Of a DNA stretch of 34,230 nt, positions 22,580 through 29,971 are shown piece after piece. A program made the translations under genes and the position numbers. This DNA comes from ZC4RG17 sp036259475. Its GTDB lineage: Bacteria > Actinomycetota > Acidimicrobiia > Spongiisociales > ZC4RG35. Below the pieces are notes generated by a model. The model was not told the DNA's origin. It did not search any database and worked only from the letters and a program-made list of their open reading frames with translations. Location of the stretch: positions 1-34,230 of the forward strand of contig DATABS010000093.1 in the NCBI GenBank assembly GCA_036259475.1, in the 5' to 3' direction. How positions within the stretch are numbered: the first letter of the stretch is position 1; the number at the start of each line of letters is the position of its first letter.

Positions 22580-24543
22580 CAGTCGGCGTCCTCACCCTGG
22601 ACGATGGGCATCGGCTCGTTACCCATCAAATACTGGAGGATGTGACGGGCGACCGGCGCCGCGATCTGACCGCCGCTGCCTCCCTCATCGATCAATACCA
22701 CGACGATGAACTCCGGATCCGCGATGGGGGCCACTCCGACGAACCAGGCATGGTTGTCCCGGTTCTGGGACGTCTGGCCGGTGCCCGTCTTGCCACCCAC
22801 CTCCTCGACTCCCTCCCCGAAGTCGACGAAGGCCGCTCGGGCGGTACCGCTCGACACGACCCGGCCGAGATCGGCGAGGAGGGACTGGCGTACCGCCGGG
22901 TCGATGTCGACCGTCCGCAACGTGGTCGGCTCGTGCCGGTATACCGTCTCGCCCGCTGTGTCCCGGATCTCGGTCACGACGCCCGGCTCCATCACGTCGC
23001 CACCGTTCACCAGAGCGGCGTAGGAAACCGCCACCTGGATCGGCGTGGCGGTGAGAGCGCCCTGCCCGATGGCGAGGTCCATGAGGTCGCCCCCCAGGAA
23101 GGGCCCGCCGGGGAGCTCGAGTCGGGACGGGTCGAGGCGAGGGGCGGAGTTGGGGTTGGCGAGCTGGTATTCCTTCCACTCTTCGAACAGCTCAGGAGTG
23201 GGGACGATGCCTGCCGCCTCCCCGGTGAGATCGATGCCCGTGGGTCGTCCGTAGCCCAGTTGGCTGACGAAGTCCTGGAGGACGTTGACGTCCATCGTGG
23301 TGCGGTTCTGCCACACGCCGAGAGCGACGGACCAGAAGTAGATGTTGCACGACTGTTCCAGAGCACCGTGGAGGTCGAGCCATCCCTTGTCGCCGGTATA
23401 CCAGTCGTTCTTCTCCTGAACCGAACCGTCGGCAAGCGTCGGAAGTTCGAGGGTTCCGTCACAGTGGACGGTGCGGTTGCCACCGTCAACGCCTTCAACG
23501 TCCTCAGGGAAGGGGAACTGGAACTGCTCGGCGGCGGCATATGTGAAGGCCTTGAACGTGGAAGCGGGTGGGTACAGACCGCTCACCGCCAGATTGTTGA
23601 ATGCCCGGCTCTCGCGGAGGTCGTCGAAAGTCTCCTGGTCGAGTCCCGAGACGAACTGCTGGGGGTCGAACGTGGGATAGGAGGCCAACGACAGGACCTC
23701 ACCGGTCTTGGCGTGGAGCACCACGGCCGCGGCCCGTTTTGTCTCGGCAAACACCTCCTCGCCCTGGGCCAAAGCGTCCGCCTTGACCTCGTTGGACAAC
23801 TCGACGCCGTCGACGAGGGCTCGACTGACGAGCTCCTGGAGCCCCAGGTCGATCGTGAGGTAGACCGAGTCCCCCACCTCGGCGGGGGTCTGCGGGCGAG
23901 TCTCGACGATCTCACCACCGGCCACCCGATATTCGGCGATGCCCGGATCGCCCCTCAGCCGGTCGTCGTAGACACTCTCCACGCCGAGCTGACCGATCCG
24001 GACGGTGGGATCCAGATCCGGGGTTTCCTCCAGATCATCGCGAGTGGGCAGGCCGAGGTGACCCGTGACATGGGCCAGATCCGGACCAGCCAAATACACC
24101 CGCTCGGGAACCTTGACGATGTCCACGCCCGGGTAGTCCTGGAGGCGCGTGGCCAACTCGAAAGCCGTCTCGACCGACACGGTGCCCACCGTGAAGCGGC
24201 CGTTGATGCCGGCCTCGTCATACATGGCGTCGATCTCGGCGGCGGGAACCCCGAGGACGGCCGATAGGCCCTGCACGAGGTTTGCTCGTTCGGAACGGCT
24301 GACGAATGCTCGGTCGACTTCGACCGCAGGAACATACCGGCTGGTGACCACCAGCTTTCCCGAACGATCGAAGATGTCGCCGCGAGGTGCCTCATAGGTG
24401 CGGATATGCCATGTCAGCTCCTCGGCCTCCTCTGCGATGGTCGCCCCCTCCGCCACCTGCACGACCCACAGCCGCAGGGCGAGGATCACGAAGAGCGCCA
24501 GAAACGAGAACCCCAGCGTGGCGAGGCGCAGGCTGTACTTCAT
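22579..24543 (-). CDS. mrdA: Penicillin-binding protein 2 (class B transpeptidase)
   Basis: 654 residues. One N-terminal membrane helix (about 8-30), a PBP-dimerisation region (about 50-220, with APRGDIFDRSG), and a transpeptidase domain from about 270. The catalytic triad motifs are S328-T-F-K331 (YPPASTFK), S398-C-N400 and K585-T-G. It cross-links peptidoglycan during elongation, paired with RodA. Start ATG 24543 overlaps the mreD stop (ATGA); the frame continues to 24735 antisense inside mreD and is not used. Confidence 0.96.
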   Translation of the reverse strand: MKYSLRLATLGFSFLALFVILALRLWVVQVAEGATIAEEAEELTWHIRTYEAPRGDIFDRSGKLVVTSRYVPAVEVDRAFVSRSERANLVQGLSAVLGVPAAEIDAMYDEAGINGRFTVGTVSVETAFELATRLQDYPGVDIVKVPERVYLAGPDLAHVTGHLGLPTRDDLEETPDLDPTVRIGQLGVESVYDDRLRGDPGIAEYRVAGGEIVETRPQTPAEVGDSVYLTIDLGLQELVSRALVDGVELSNEVKADALAQGEEVFAETKRAAAVVLHAKTGEVLSLASYPTFDPQQFVSGLDQETFDDLRESRAFNNLAVSGLYPPASTFKAFTYAAAEQFQFPFPEDVEGVDGGNRTVHCDGTLELPTLADGSVQEKNDWYTGDKGWLDLHGALEQSCNIYFWSVALGVWQNRTTMDVNVLQDFVSQLGYGRPTGIDLTGEAAGIVPTPELFEEWKEYQLANPNSAPRLDPSRLELPGGPFLGGDLMDLAIGQGALTATPIQVAVSYAALVNGGDVMEPGVVTEIRDTAGETVYRHEPTTLRTVDIDPAVRQSLLADLGRVVSSGTARAAFVDFGEGVEEVGGKTGTGQTSQNRDNHAWFVGVAPIADPEFIVVVLIDEGGSGGQIAAPVARHILQYLMGNEPMPIVQGEDAD

Positions 24544-25037
24544 AAGAGACCCCGGACTTTGCCACTGATCATGCGATTCAACAACGGTGCGAGAGGAAAG
24601 CTGAAGACCAGGTTGGTGAGCGGGACGAGTACCAGCCTCCGCCCCAGACCGGTCGCCACCAGTCCACCTTGACCGAAGAGGGTACCCAAGAGAAGAAACA
24701 ACGCCACTCCGACGAAAGTGAGAATTCCCACCCATAGGGCGACAGCCACCGGCCCGATATCCATCCGATGAGCCGTCCGGATGGCCACGAAGCCGATGAC
24801 AGTGAAGACCGCCGCCCGCAGTCCCATGACCGTCGAGCTGAGGAGGTCGACCACCAGTCCCCCCGAGAAGGCCAGCACCAGGACGCCCTCCCGTCGCATG
24901 TCGGTCGCCGCGAAAAGGATCACGAGGAGCAGAACCAGGTCGGGAGTCACATACTGGAAGCGACTGAACAGCGTGGTCTGGGCGACGACCGCGACCAACA
25001 AAGAGGCGAGGGCGATCAGGATGGTGCGAGCCCTCAT
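24540..25037 (-). CDS. mreD: Rod-shape protein MreD
   Basis: 165 residues with five or six hydrophobic helices and few charged residues. The pattern PDLVLLLVILFAATDMRREG followed by GLVVDLLSSTVMGLRA is typical of MreD (Asp-Leu and G-L-x-D-L turns). MreD is an integral membrane component of the elongasome. Its start overlaps the mreC stop (ATGA) and its stop overlaps the mrdA start, so the three are translationally coupled. The call relies on both sequence pattern and position. Confidence 0.9.
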   Translation of the reverse strand: MRARTILIALASLLVAVVAQTTLFSRFQYVTPDLVLLLVILFAATDMRREGVLVLAFSGGLVVDLLSSTVMGLRAAVFTVIGFVAIRTAHRMDIGPVAVALWVGILTFVGVALFLLLGTLFGQGGLVATGLGRRLVLVPLTNLVFSFPLAPLLNRMISGKVRGLL

Positions 25038-25963
25038 CCGTCGCCCTCTATGGCCTCCGTGCTGCCCGGACCGGTCGTGTCGCTCGTCTGTGATGCCGTG
25101 TCGTCGGTCACGGCGGGAGTCGTAGTAGTGGTGGTGGCGGCGGTCGGATCGGGGGGCCAGGCGAGGACGACTACCGCTCTCAGGGACTCCACGTCGACAA
25201 ACGGCATCACCTGGGTGGTGAGCGCTGTCGACTGCGGCGATGCCGGCTGGATGATCTCCCCGACGGCCAAACCCGGTGGGAAGGTGTTGGCTGACGTCAC
25301 CACCTGGTCGCCTTCGTTCACGGGGGCACGGGCATCGAAGATCTCGAGAGTCATGTCGGGTGACCCAGGGTTGGCGCTGAGCAAGCCGGTCTGGGATCCC
25401 ACGAGCACGGTCACCTCGTTGCGGCTGGCCTGGATCGGAACCACGATGGCAGTGCTGGGTGACGCTTCGGCCACCAGACCAACCGCGAACCCGTAGACGT
25501 CGATCACCGGTTGTCCTTCGATGACGCCGTCATCGACCCCCTTGTCGATCTGGAAGGCGAGATCGAACTGGTCCGCCCGACCGATGACGTTGGCGGGTGT
25601 TCTGGCCACCTCCGTGCTCTCCAGGTCTAAGTCGTAGAGCGCCTCGAGTGTCTCCAGACGTGCCAGGTCGTCGCCCGCCTCGGCCAGCGCCGCTTGGGTT
25701 CGGGCAAGCTCGGCGCGGAGGGCGTCGTTGGTCTCCCGCAGCGACGTGATATCGGAGAGCCCATCGAGAAAGTCCGCCACGGGATCGATGACCACTGTCG
25801 CTCCCCGTTGCAACGGGGCGAGCAGGGTCTGGGCGCCGCCTCGGATAACTCCCACCACCCCTTCGCCGGCAAGTCGGATATCGAACGTCATCAGCAAGAT
25901 CGCCACCACCACCAGGGTGACGAACGTCGGCATGGACCGATCGGACCTATCCAGGCTGGTCAT
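25034..25963 (-). CDS. mreC: Rod-shape protein MreC
   Basis: 309 residues. One membrane helix (about 11-28), then a coiled coil (SLRETNDALRAELARTQAAL, about 75-105) and the beta-rich MreC core, with VIGRADQFDLAFQIDKG, IEGQPVIDVYGFAVGLVAEA and FPPGLAVGEI. A Thr-rich, low-complexity tail of about 40 residues (AATTTTTTPAVTDD region) follows, unlike E. coli MreC. MreC links MreB to PBP2 from the periplasmic side. It starts 57 nt after mreB and overlaps mreD by 4 nt. Confidence 0.93.
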   Translation of the reverse strand: MTSLDRSDRSMPTFVTLVVVAILLMTFDIRLAGEGVVGVIRGGAQTLLAPLQRGATVVIDPVADFLDGLSDITSLRETNDALRAELARTQAALAEAGDDLARLETLEALYDLDLESTEVARTPANVIGRADQFDLAFQIDKGVDDGVIEGQPVIDVYGFAVGLVAEASPSTAIVVPIQASRNEVTVLVGSQTGLLSANPGSPDMTLEIFDARAPVNEGDQVVTSANTFPPGLAVGEIIQPASPQSTALTTQVMPFVDVESLRAVVVLAWPPDPTAATTTTTTPAVTDDTASQTSDTTGPGSTEAIEGDG

Positions 25964-26020
25964 GGCATGCGGCTCCGGACCAGAGGCTCGGTGCGGAGGG
26001 TTTCTCGGTGACCCGCCACC

Positions 26021-27052
26021 TCAAGGACGGGACGACGAGACCAGCACCCCTTGAAGTGTGTCGAACTCCTCGAGGCACTTGCCCGATCCGAGTACCACCG
26101 ACTGCAACGGCTTGGCGGCGGTGACCATCGGCATCCCCGTCTCGGAGGCGAGCCGGTGGTCGAGGCCGACCAGCATGGCTCCCCCTCCGGTGAGGACGAT
26201 CCCGCGTTCGACGATGTCCGCGGCCAACTCGGGGGGTGTCTTGTCGAGGGTGTACTTGACGGCGTCGACGATGGCCTGGGTCGGCTCGTCGATCGCCTCT
26301 CGGATCTCATGGCTGGTGAGTGTGACTGTCTTGGGAAGGCCGGTGACGAGGTCGCGTCCTCTCACCTCGGCCGAGGGCTCGTCGGCGTACGGCCAGGCCG
26401 AGCCGACGGCCATCTTTATCTGCTCGGCGGTGCGTTCGCCGATGAGAACGTTGTGCTCCTTCTTCACCCAGTCGATCACGGCCTCGTCTAGCTCGTCGCC
26501 GCCGACCCGGATCGATCGTGAAACCACGATGCCGCCGAGGGATATCACGGCCACCTCGGTGGTGCCCCCACCGATGTCGACGACCATCGAGCCCGACGGC
26601 TCACCGATGGGCAGGCCAGACCCGATTGCCGCCGCCATCGGCTCTTCGATGGTGTAGGCGCGGCGGGCGCCAGCGTGATAGGCGGCTTCCTCCACGGCGC
26701 GTCGTTCCACCGGCGTGATGCCCGACGGGACGCAGACCACGATGCGGGGCCGAGCCCAGCGGCGTCGATGGACCTTCTGGATGAAGTACCGGAGCATCTT
26801 CTCGGTGATATCGAAGTCAGCGATCACGCCGTCGCGCAGGGGGCGGATGGCGGTGATCGTGGCAGGGGTTCGTCCGATCATTCGCTTGGCTTCCATGCCG
26901 ACGGCGAGCGCCCGACCGTTCTGAGAATTGATCGCGACCACGGATGGCTCATTGAGCACGATGCCTTGCCCACGCACGAACACGAGCGTGTTGGCGGTGC
27001 CAAGATCGATAGCCATGTCCTGGCCGGCGAAGGAGAAGAGCGTTTCGGCCAT
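26021..27052 (-). CDS. mreB: Actin-like cell-shape protein MreB
   Basis: 343 residues. Actin-fold motifs: MAIDLGTANTLVFV (phosphate 1), VVDIGGGTTEVAVISLGG (phosphate 2) and IVLTGGGAMLVGLD (adenosine), with the conserved TPATITAIRPLRDGVIADF and VPSGITPVERRAV. MreB filaments under the membrane steer RodA/PBP2. ATG 27052 follows AGAAGGTCT. It is the first gene of the shape operon, with a TACACT -10 candidate and a palindrome upstream. Confidence 0.97.
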   Translation of the reverse strand: MAETLFSFAGQDMAIDLGTANTLVFVRGQGIVLNEPSVVAINSQNGRALAVGMEAKRMIGRTPATITAIRPLRDGVIADFDITEKMLRYFIQKVHRRRWARPRIVVCVPSGITPVERRAVEEAAYHAGARRAYTIEEPMAAAIGSGLPIGEPSGSMVVDIGGGTTEVAVISLGGIVVSRSIRVGGDELDEAVIDWVKKEHNVLIGERTAEQIKMAVGSAWPYADEPSAEVRGRDLVTGLPKTVTLTSHEIREAIDEPTQAIVDAVKYTLDKTPPELAADIVERGIVLTGGGAMLVGLDHRLASETGMPMVTAAKPLQSVVLGSGKCLEEFDTLQGVLVSSSRP

Positions 27053-27075
27053 AGACCTTCTCTTGGGAAAAGCGG

Positions 27076-27081
27076 AGTGTA
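27076..27081 (-). promoter_or_regulatory. Candidate -10 of the mreB operon
   Basis: TACACT on the minus strand lies 23 nt before the mreB ATG, giving a short leader with AGAAGG. The matching -35 window reads TAGCGT, a poor fit, so an activator or extended contacts may be needed. Confidence 0.35.
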
Positions 27082-27101
27082 GGCGCGGTCCTGTTGAGAC
27101 G

Positions 27102-27116
27102 CTATTCGGCGAATAG
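27102..27116. promoter_or_regulatory. Palindrome overlapping mreB -35 region
   Basis: CTATTCG-G-CGAATAG is a perfect 7-bp dyad around one base. Its left end overlaps the -35 position expected for the TACACT hexamer. A second palindrome, CCCTCTAGAGGG, lies at 27127-27138. Either could bind a dimeric regulator of the cell-shape operon, or the second could be part of the ndk 3' end. Confidence 0.35.
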
Positions 27117-27168
27117 TGCGTTTCCGCCCTCTAGAGGGAGGTTCGGCCGGCCTGGAGGAGGTGCTCTC

Positions 27169-27573
27169 CTAGTCGAAGAAGAGCGCCAGTTCTCTCTTGG
27201 CGCTCTCCGTCGAATCCGAACCGTGCACGAGGTTCTCGGTGACCTCCAATCCCAGGTCTCCCCGAACCGTGCCGGGGGCTGCCTCTCGGGGATCGGTGGC
27301 ACCCATGATGGTGCGGGCAACCGTCACCGCGTCCTCCCCCGACCACTCCATGGCAACAACCGGCCCCGAGGTGATGAAGTCGAGGAGGTCTGGGAAAAAC
27401 GGCTTCTCGACATGCTCGGCGTAGTGGCGGCGGGCGAGGTCCTCGTCGATGGAGAGGGTCCGGATCCGCTCCAGACGGAGCCCCTTTCGTTCGAAACGAG
27501 AGATGATGTCTCCTACCAACGCCCGCCGAACGCCGTCGGGCTTGACCATGATGAACGTGTTCTCTCGGGGCAT
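27169..27573 (-). CDS. ndk: Nucleoside diphosphate kinase
   Basis: 134 residues. IMVKPDGVRRALVG holds Lys11, and NLVHGSDS carries the phospho-accepting His117. The segment PFFPDLLDFITSGPVVAMEW is also characteristic. It transfers gamma-phosphate between nucleoside tri- and diphosphates to balance NTP pools. Start ATG 27573 is fixed by homology; no Shine-Dalgarno is present, and TACCCT ends 8 nt upstream, as for a leaderless mRNA. It follows folC by 34 nt and precedes mreB by 116 nt. Confidence 0.96.
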   Translation of the reverse strand: MPRENTFIMVKPDGVRRALVGDIISRFERKGLRLERIRTLSIDEDLARRHYAEHVEKPFFPDLLDFITSGPVVAMEWSGEDAVTVARTIMGATDPREAAPGTVRGDLGLEVTENLVHGSDSTESAKRELALFFD

Positions 27574-27581
27574 GAGCCAGG

Positions 27582-27587
27582 AGGGTA
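27582..27587 (-). promoter_or_regulatory. Candidate -10 of leaderless ndk
   Basis: TACCCT (minus strand) ends 8 nt before the ndk ATG. The same hexamer in the same kind of position precedes trkA, and TATCCT precedes nadD. Confidence 0.4.
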
Positions 27588-27607
27588 CCGACCGGGCGAG
27601 GACTGCC

Positions 27608-28897
27608 CTATTCGGAGGTGATGAGAGCCCGGCGCAGGGCACCCACCAAGTAGATCGATCCTGCCACCAGCACGGCACCGGCCGACCCGGCCTTCTGGCG
27701 GGCGACCTCCATCGCGGCGAGTGGATCGCCCACCGCCTCCACCGAGACGTCGACCAGGGGCATCACCCGTTTGGCGACTTCGGCCGCAGACAAGGCCCGG
27801 TCGCCCTCGGGGGACGTGGCGACTATCGCCTCGATGCGGCCCGAGACGTGGCGCACCATCGACTCGAGATCCTTGTCACCCATCGCCCCCAATACGAGCA
27901 CCCAGCGGGTGGTGGGGAACTCCTCGCCCAGCGACAGATCGAGAGCCTTGAATCCCGCAGGGTTGTGGGCCCCGTCGAGCATCAGCAGCGGCTCGCCAGT
28001 TACGAGCTCCATTCGTCCGGGGGCGGCGAAGGCAGCCACTGCTTCGGCTACGCCATCGGCATCCAGGCGCCTCCCTAGCAAGGCCTCGACTGCGGCAACG
28101 GCGACGGCGGCGTTGACGGTCTGATGCCGACCATGAACCGGAAGATGGACTCCGAGGTACTCCTCCTCGGCACCGTGAATGTCCATGTGCCAGCCACCGA
28201 CCGCCGTGCGGGCCTCGACAGTGAAATCCCGGCCGAAGGCACGGTGCTGAATCCCCAGGTCACGCGCCGTTCCCTCGGCGATGTCGAAAACCGATTCCGG
28301 GAGGGGGCCCGTCACCAGTATCGCCCCCGGGCCGACGATGGCGAGTTTCTCCTTGGCGATCGCCTCCACCGTGGTGCCCAGATATTCGGTGTGCTCCAGG
28401 TCCACGCCGGTCAACACCGCCACGTCACCGTCGATGACGTTGGTGGCATCGAGGCGGCCGCCGAGCCCGACTTCCACCACGGCCGCTTCCACCGCCTGGT
28501 CGGCGAAGAAGGCGAACGCCATGGCCGTAGTCAATTCGAAGTAGGAGAAGCGAGCCCCATCCCGCTCTTCCAGCAGATCAGCGAAGGCGGCGACGTCCGA
28601 CACCGCCTGGGCGAACTCGTCCCGAGTTGCCACCCTTCCGTGAATTCCCAGGCGCTCCTCGACGCCTTCCAGATGCGGCGAGATGTACGTGCCGGCATTC
28701 AGCCCGTGGGCTACGAGCAGCAGGGCGGACAGTCGGGTCGTCGACGTCTTGCCGTTGGTCCCGGCGACGTGGATGGTGGGGTAACCCTCGTGGGGCGAGC
28801 CCATCGCGTCGACGAGAAGGCGGATGCGTTCCAGACCCGGCTGGTTTCCGGCGCCGATATGCGCGTCGAGATAGGCGATCGCTTGGGCGTAGTTCAT
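27608..28897 (-). CDS. folC: Dihydrofolate/folylpolyglutamate synthase FolC
   Basis: 429 residues of the Mur-ligase fold. The N-terminus YAQAIAYLDAHI with PGLERIRLL, ATP loop HVAGTNGKTSTTRL, YISPHLEGVEERL, VEVGLGGRLDATNV, GVDLEHTEYLGTT and the C-terminal LLMLDGAHNPAGFKAL are all classic. It adds glutamate to dihydropteroate or folates. ATG 28897 is set by homology, yet no Shine-Dalgarno is possible, since a 12-bp hairpin ends 4 nt upstream. valS, frequently beside folC in other bacteria, is absent. Confidence 0.96.
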   Translation of the reverse strand: MNYAQAIAYLDAHIGAGNQPGLERIRLLVDAMGSPHEGYPTIHVAGTNGKTSTTRLSALLLVAHGLNAGTYISPHLEGVEERLGIHGRVATRDEFAQAVSDVAAFADLLEERDGARFSYFELTTAMAFAFFADQAVEAAVVEVGLGGRLDATNVIDGDVAVLTGVDLEHTEYLGTTVEAIAKEKLAIVGPGAILVTGPLPESVFDIAEGTARDLGIQHRAFGRDFTVEARTAVGGWHMDIHGAEEEYLGVHLPVHGRHQTVNAAVAVAAVEALLGRRLDADGVAEAVAAFAAPGRMELVTGEPLLMLDGAHNPAGFKALDLSLGEEFPTTRWVLVLGAMGDKDLESMVRHVSGRIEAIVATSPEGDRALSAAEVAKRVMPLVDVSVEAVGDPLAAMEVARQKAGSAGAVLVAGSIYLVGALRRALITSE

Positions 28898-28901
28898 GGT
28901 G

Positions 28902-28929
28902 AAGGCCCCGGAGGTTACTCCGGGGCCTT
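28902..28929. terminator. Perfect 12-bp hairpin between LPFTG gene and folC
   Basis: AAGGCCCCGGAG-GTTA-CTCCGGGGCCTT is a perfect 12-bp stem with a 4-nt loop. It lies 25 nt after the surface-protein stop and only 4 nt before the folC ATG on the same strand. It is probably the terminator of the surface-protein gene. The minus strand across the loop reads TAACCT, which could serve as a folC -10. Confidence 0.65.
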
Positions 28930-28954
28930 CGGCAAGTAGTGAGGCACGTCTCGT

Positions 28955-29767
28955 TCAGCGAACGTGCGAGCCCGCCTCTTTACCCTTGGTCGACAGGAGA
29001 ACCAGCCCGGCGCCGGCCGCCAGTGCCAGGGCGGCCGCCGCGGCCATGCCGTCGGTTCCTATCCCGGTGAAGGGCAGGGTGTCGTCGGTCTCGTCCTCCG
29101 TCTCCTCCGTGGTGGTAGGAGCAGCTGTCGTAGACGTCGTCTCCTGCTCGACCTCTGGCTCGATTGTCGTGGTCGTCGACTCAGCCTGGACGGTGGTAGT
29201 TGGTCCGACCTGCACCGTCGTACTTGGACTGGGCTCCGTGGTGGGAGGCTCCGTCGTGGGCGGCTCCGTCGTGGGCGGCTCCGTCGTGGGAGGCTCCGTC
29301 GTGGGAGGCTCCGTCGTGGGCGGCTCCGTCGTGGGAGGCTCCGTCGTGGGAGGCTCCGTCGTGGGAGGCTCCGTCGTGGGCGGCTCCGTCGTGGGAGGGG
29401 TATCGTCCTCTTCCCACGAGAGTGCCCAATGCGACAAGCCTTTGTTGTCCACGCTCGGTACGAAACCGCTGGGTGGGGTGACTTCCCACAGCTCGTAGCC
29501 GGGACCGGCCTTGACACACACCGTGACGATGAATCCCGTTGTCACGGTCACATTGACTCCGGTGCTGCTGGACGTTGCACTGCCCCATACGCCGGACGTA
29601 CCAGTTCCGGGACTCAGATGAGTTCCAGGACATACGGCTCCTGGGCCCGGATCCTCGCCCACCTTGGTGGCCGCGGCCAGAGCGGGAAGTGTCATGGCGA
29701 CGAACACCAGAACGGCAATCCCCAATACTGCCAGGCCCGCTACCCGGCGTTTCCATAAATCCTTCAC
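28955..29767 (-). CDS. LPFTG-anchored surface protein with PTTEP repeats
   Basis: 270 residues from GTG 29767, chosen because GGGAGG sits 7 nt upstream; a TTG at 29782 is in frame but coincides with that site. Order: signal peptide (about 1-32, ending ALAAA), a small extracellular domain (about 33-120) with cysteines in AVCPGTH and VTVCVKA, 11 copies of a Pro-Thr-Thr-Glu-Pro repeat, a Thr/Glu-rich stalk, LPFTG at 231-235, a hydrophobic helix and a basic tail. It is expected to be linked to the cell wall by sortase, which is not in the window. The globular domain is not one I recognise. Confidence 0.85.
   Translation of the reverse strand: MKDLWKRRVAGLAVLGIAVLVFVAMTLPALAAATKVGEDPGPGAVCPGTHLSPGTGTSGVWGSATSSSTGVNVTVTTGFIVTVCVKAGPGYELWEVTPPSGFVPSVDNKGLSHWALSWEEDDTPPTTEPPTTEPPTTEPPTTEPPTTEPPTTEPPTTEPPTTEPPTTEPPTTEPPTTEPSPSTTVQVGPTTTVQAESTTTTIEPEVEQETTSTTAAPTTTEETEDETDDTLPFTGIGTDGMAAAAALALAAGAGLVLLSTKGKEAGSHVR
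29232..29396. repeat. Eleven 15-bp tandem repeats
   Basis: Eleven head-to-tail copies of GGCTCCGTCGTGGGM (plus strand), coding Pro-Thr-Thr-Glu-Pro on the minus strand. The last base alternates A/C without changing the protein, and the first copy has one extra difference (G for C). Such arrays change length easily by slippage. Confidence 0.95.
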
Positions 29768-29971
29768 TCGATAGCCTCCCAAATTGCCCTTGATTGTCTT
29801 CCGGCTTCACATTCCGTCGGAGATACCCGTCCCACGAGGAGCCCAATTCCCCGGTATCCGGATAGTCGCCAACTTGCGGCGTTCACAGTGCCACAAACTT
29901 GGTGAAACGCAAGACCCTGCTTGATAGGCCGAACGCCCTAAACAGGTGACAATGTGGTGCCGGCTAGCCGG

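Noticed and set aside
29232..29396. CRISPR-like array
   Set aside because: The 15-bp units are contiguous, without spacers, and code a protein repeat.
28896..29498. Plus-strand frame with GGSVVGGSVV repeats
   Set aside because: Antisense reading of the 15-bp PTTEP array; the minus-strand frame has signal peptide, LPFTG and ribosome binding site.
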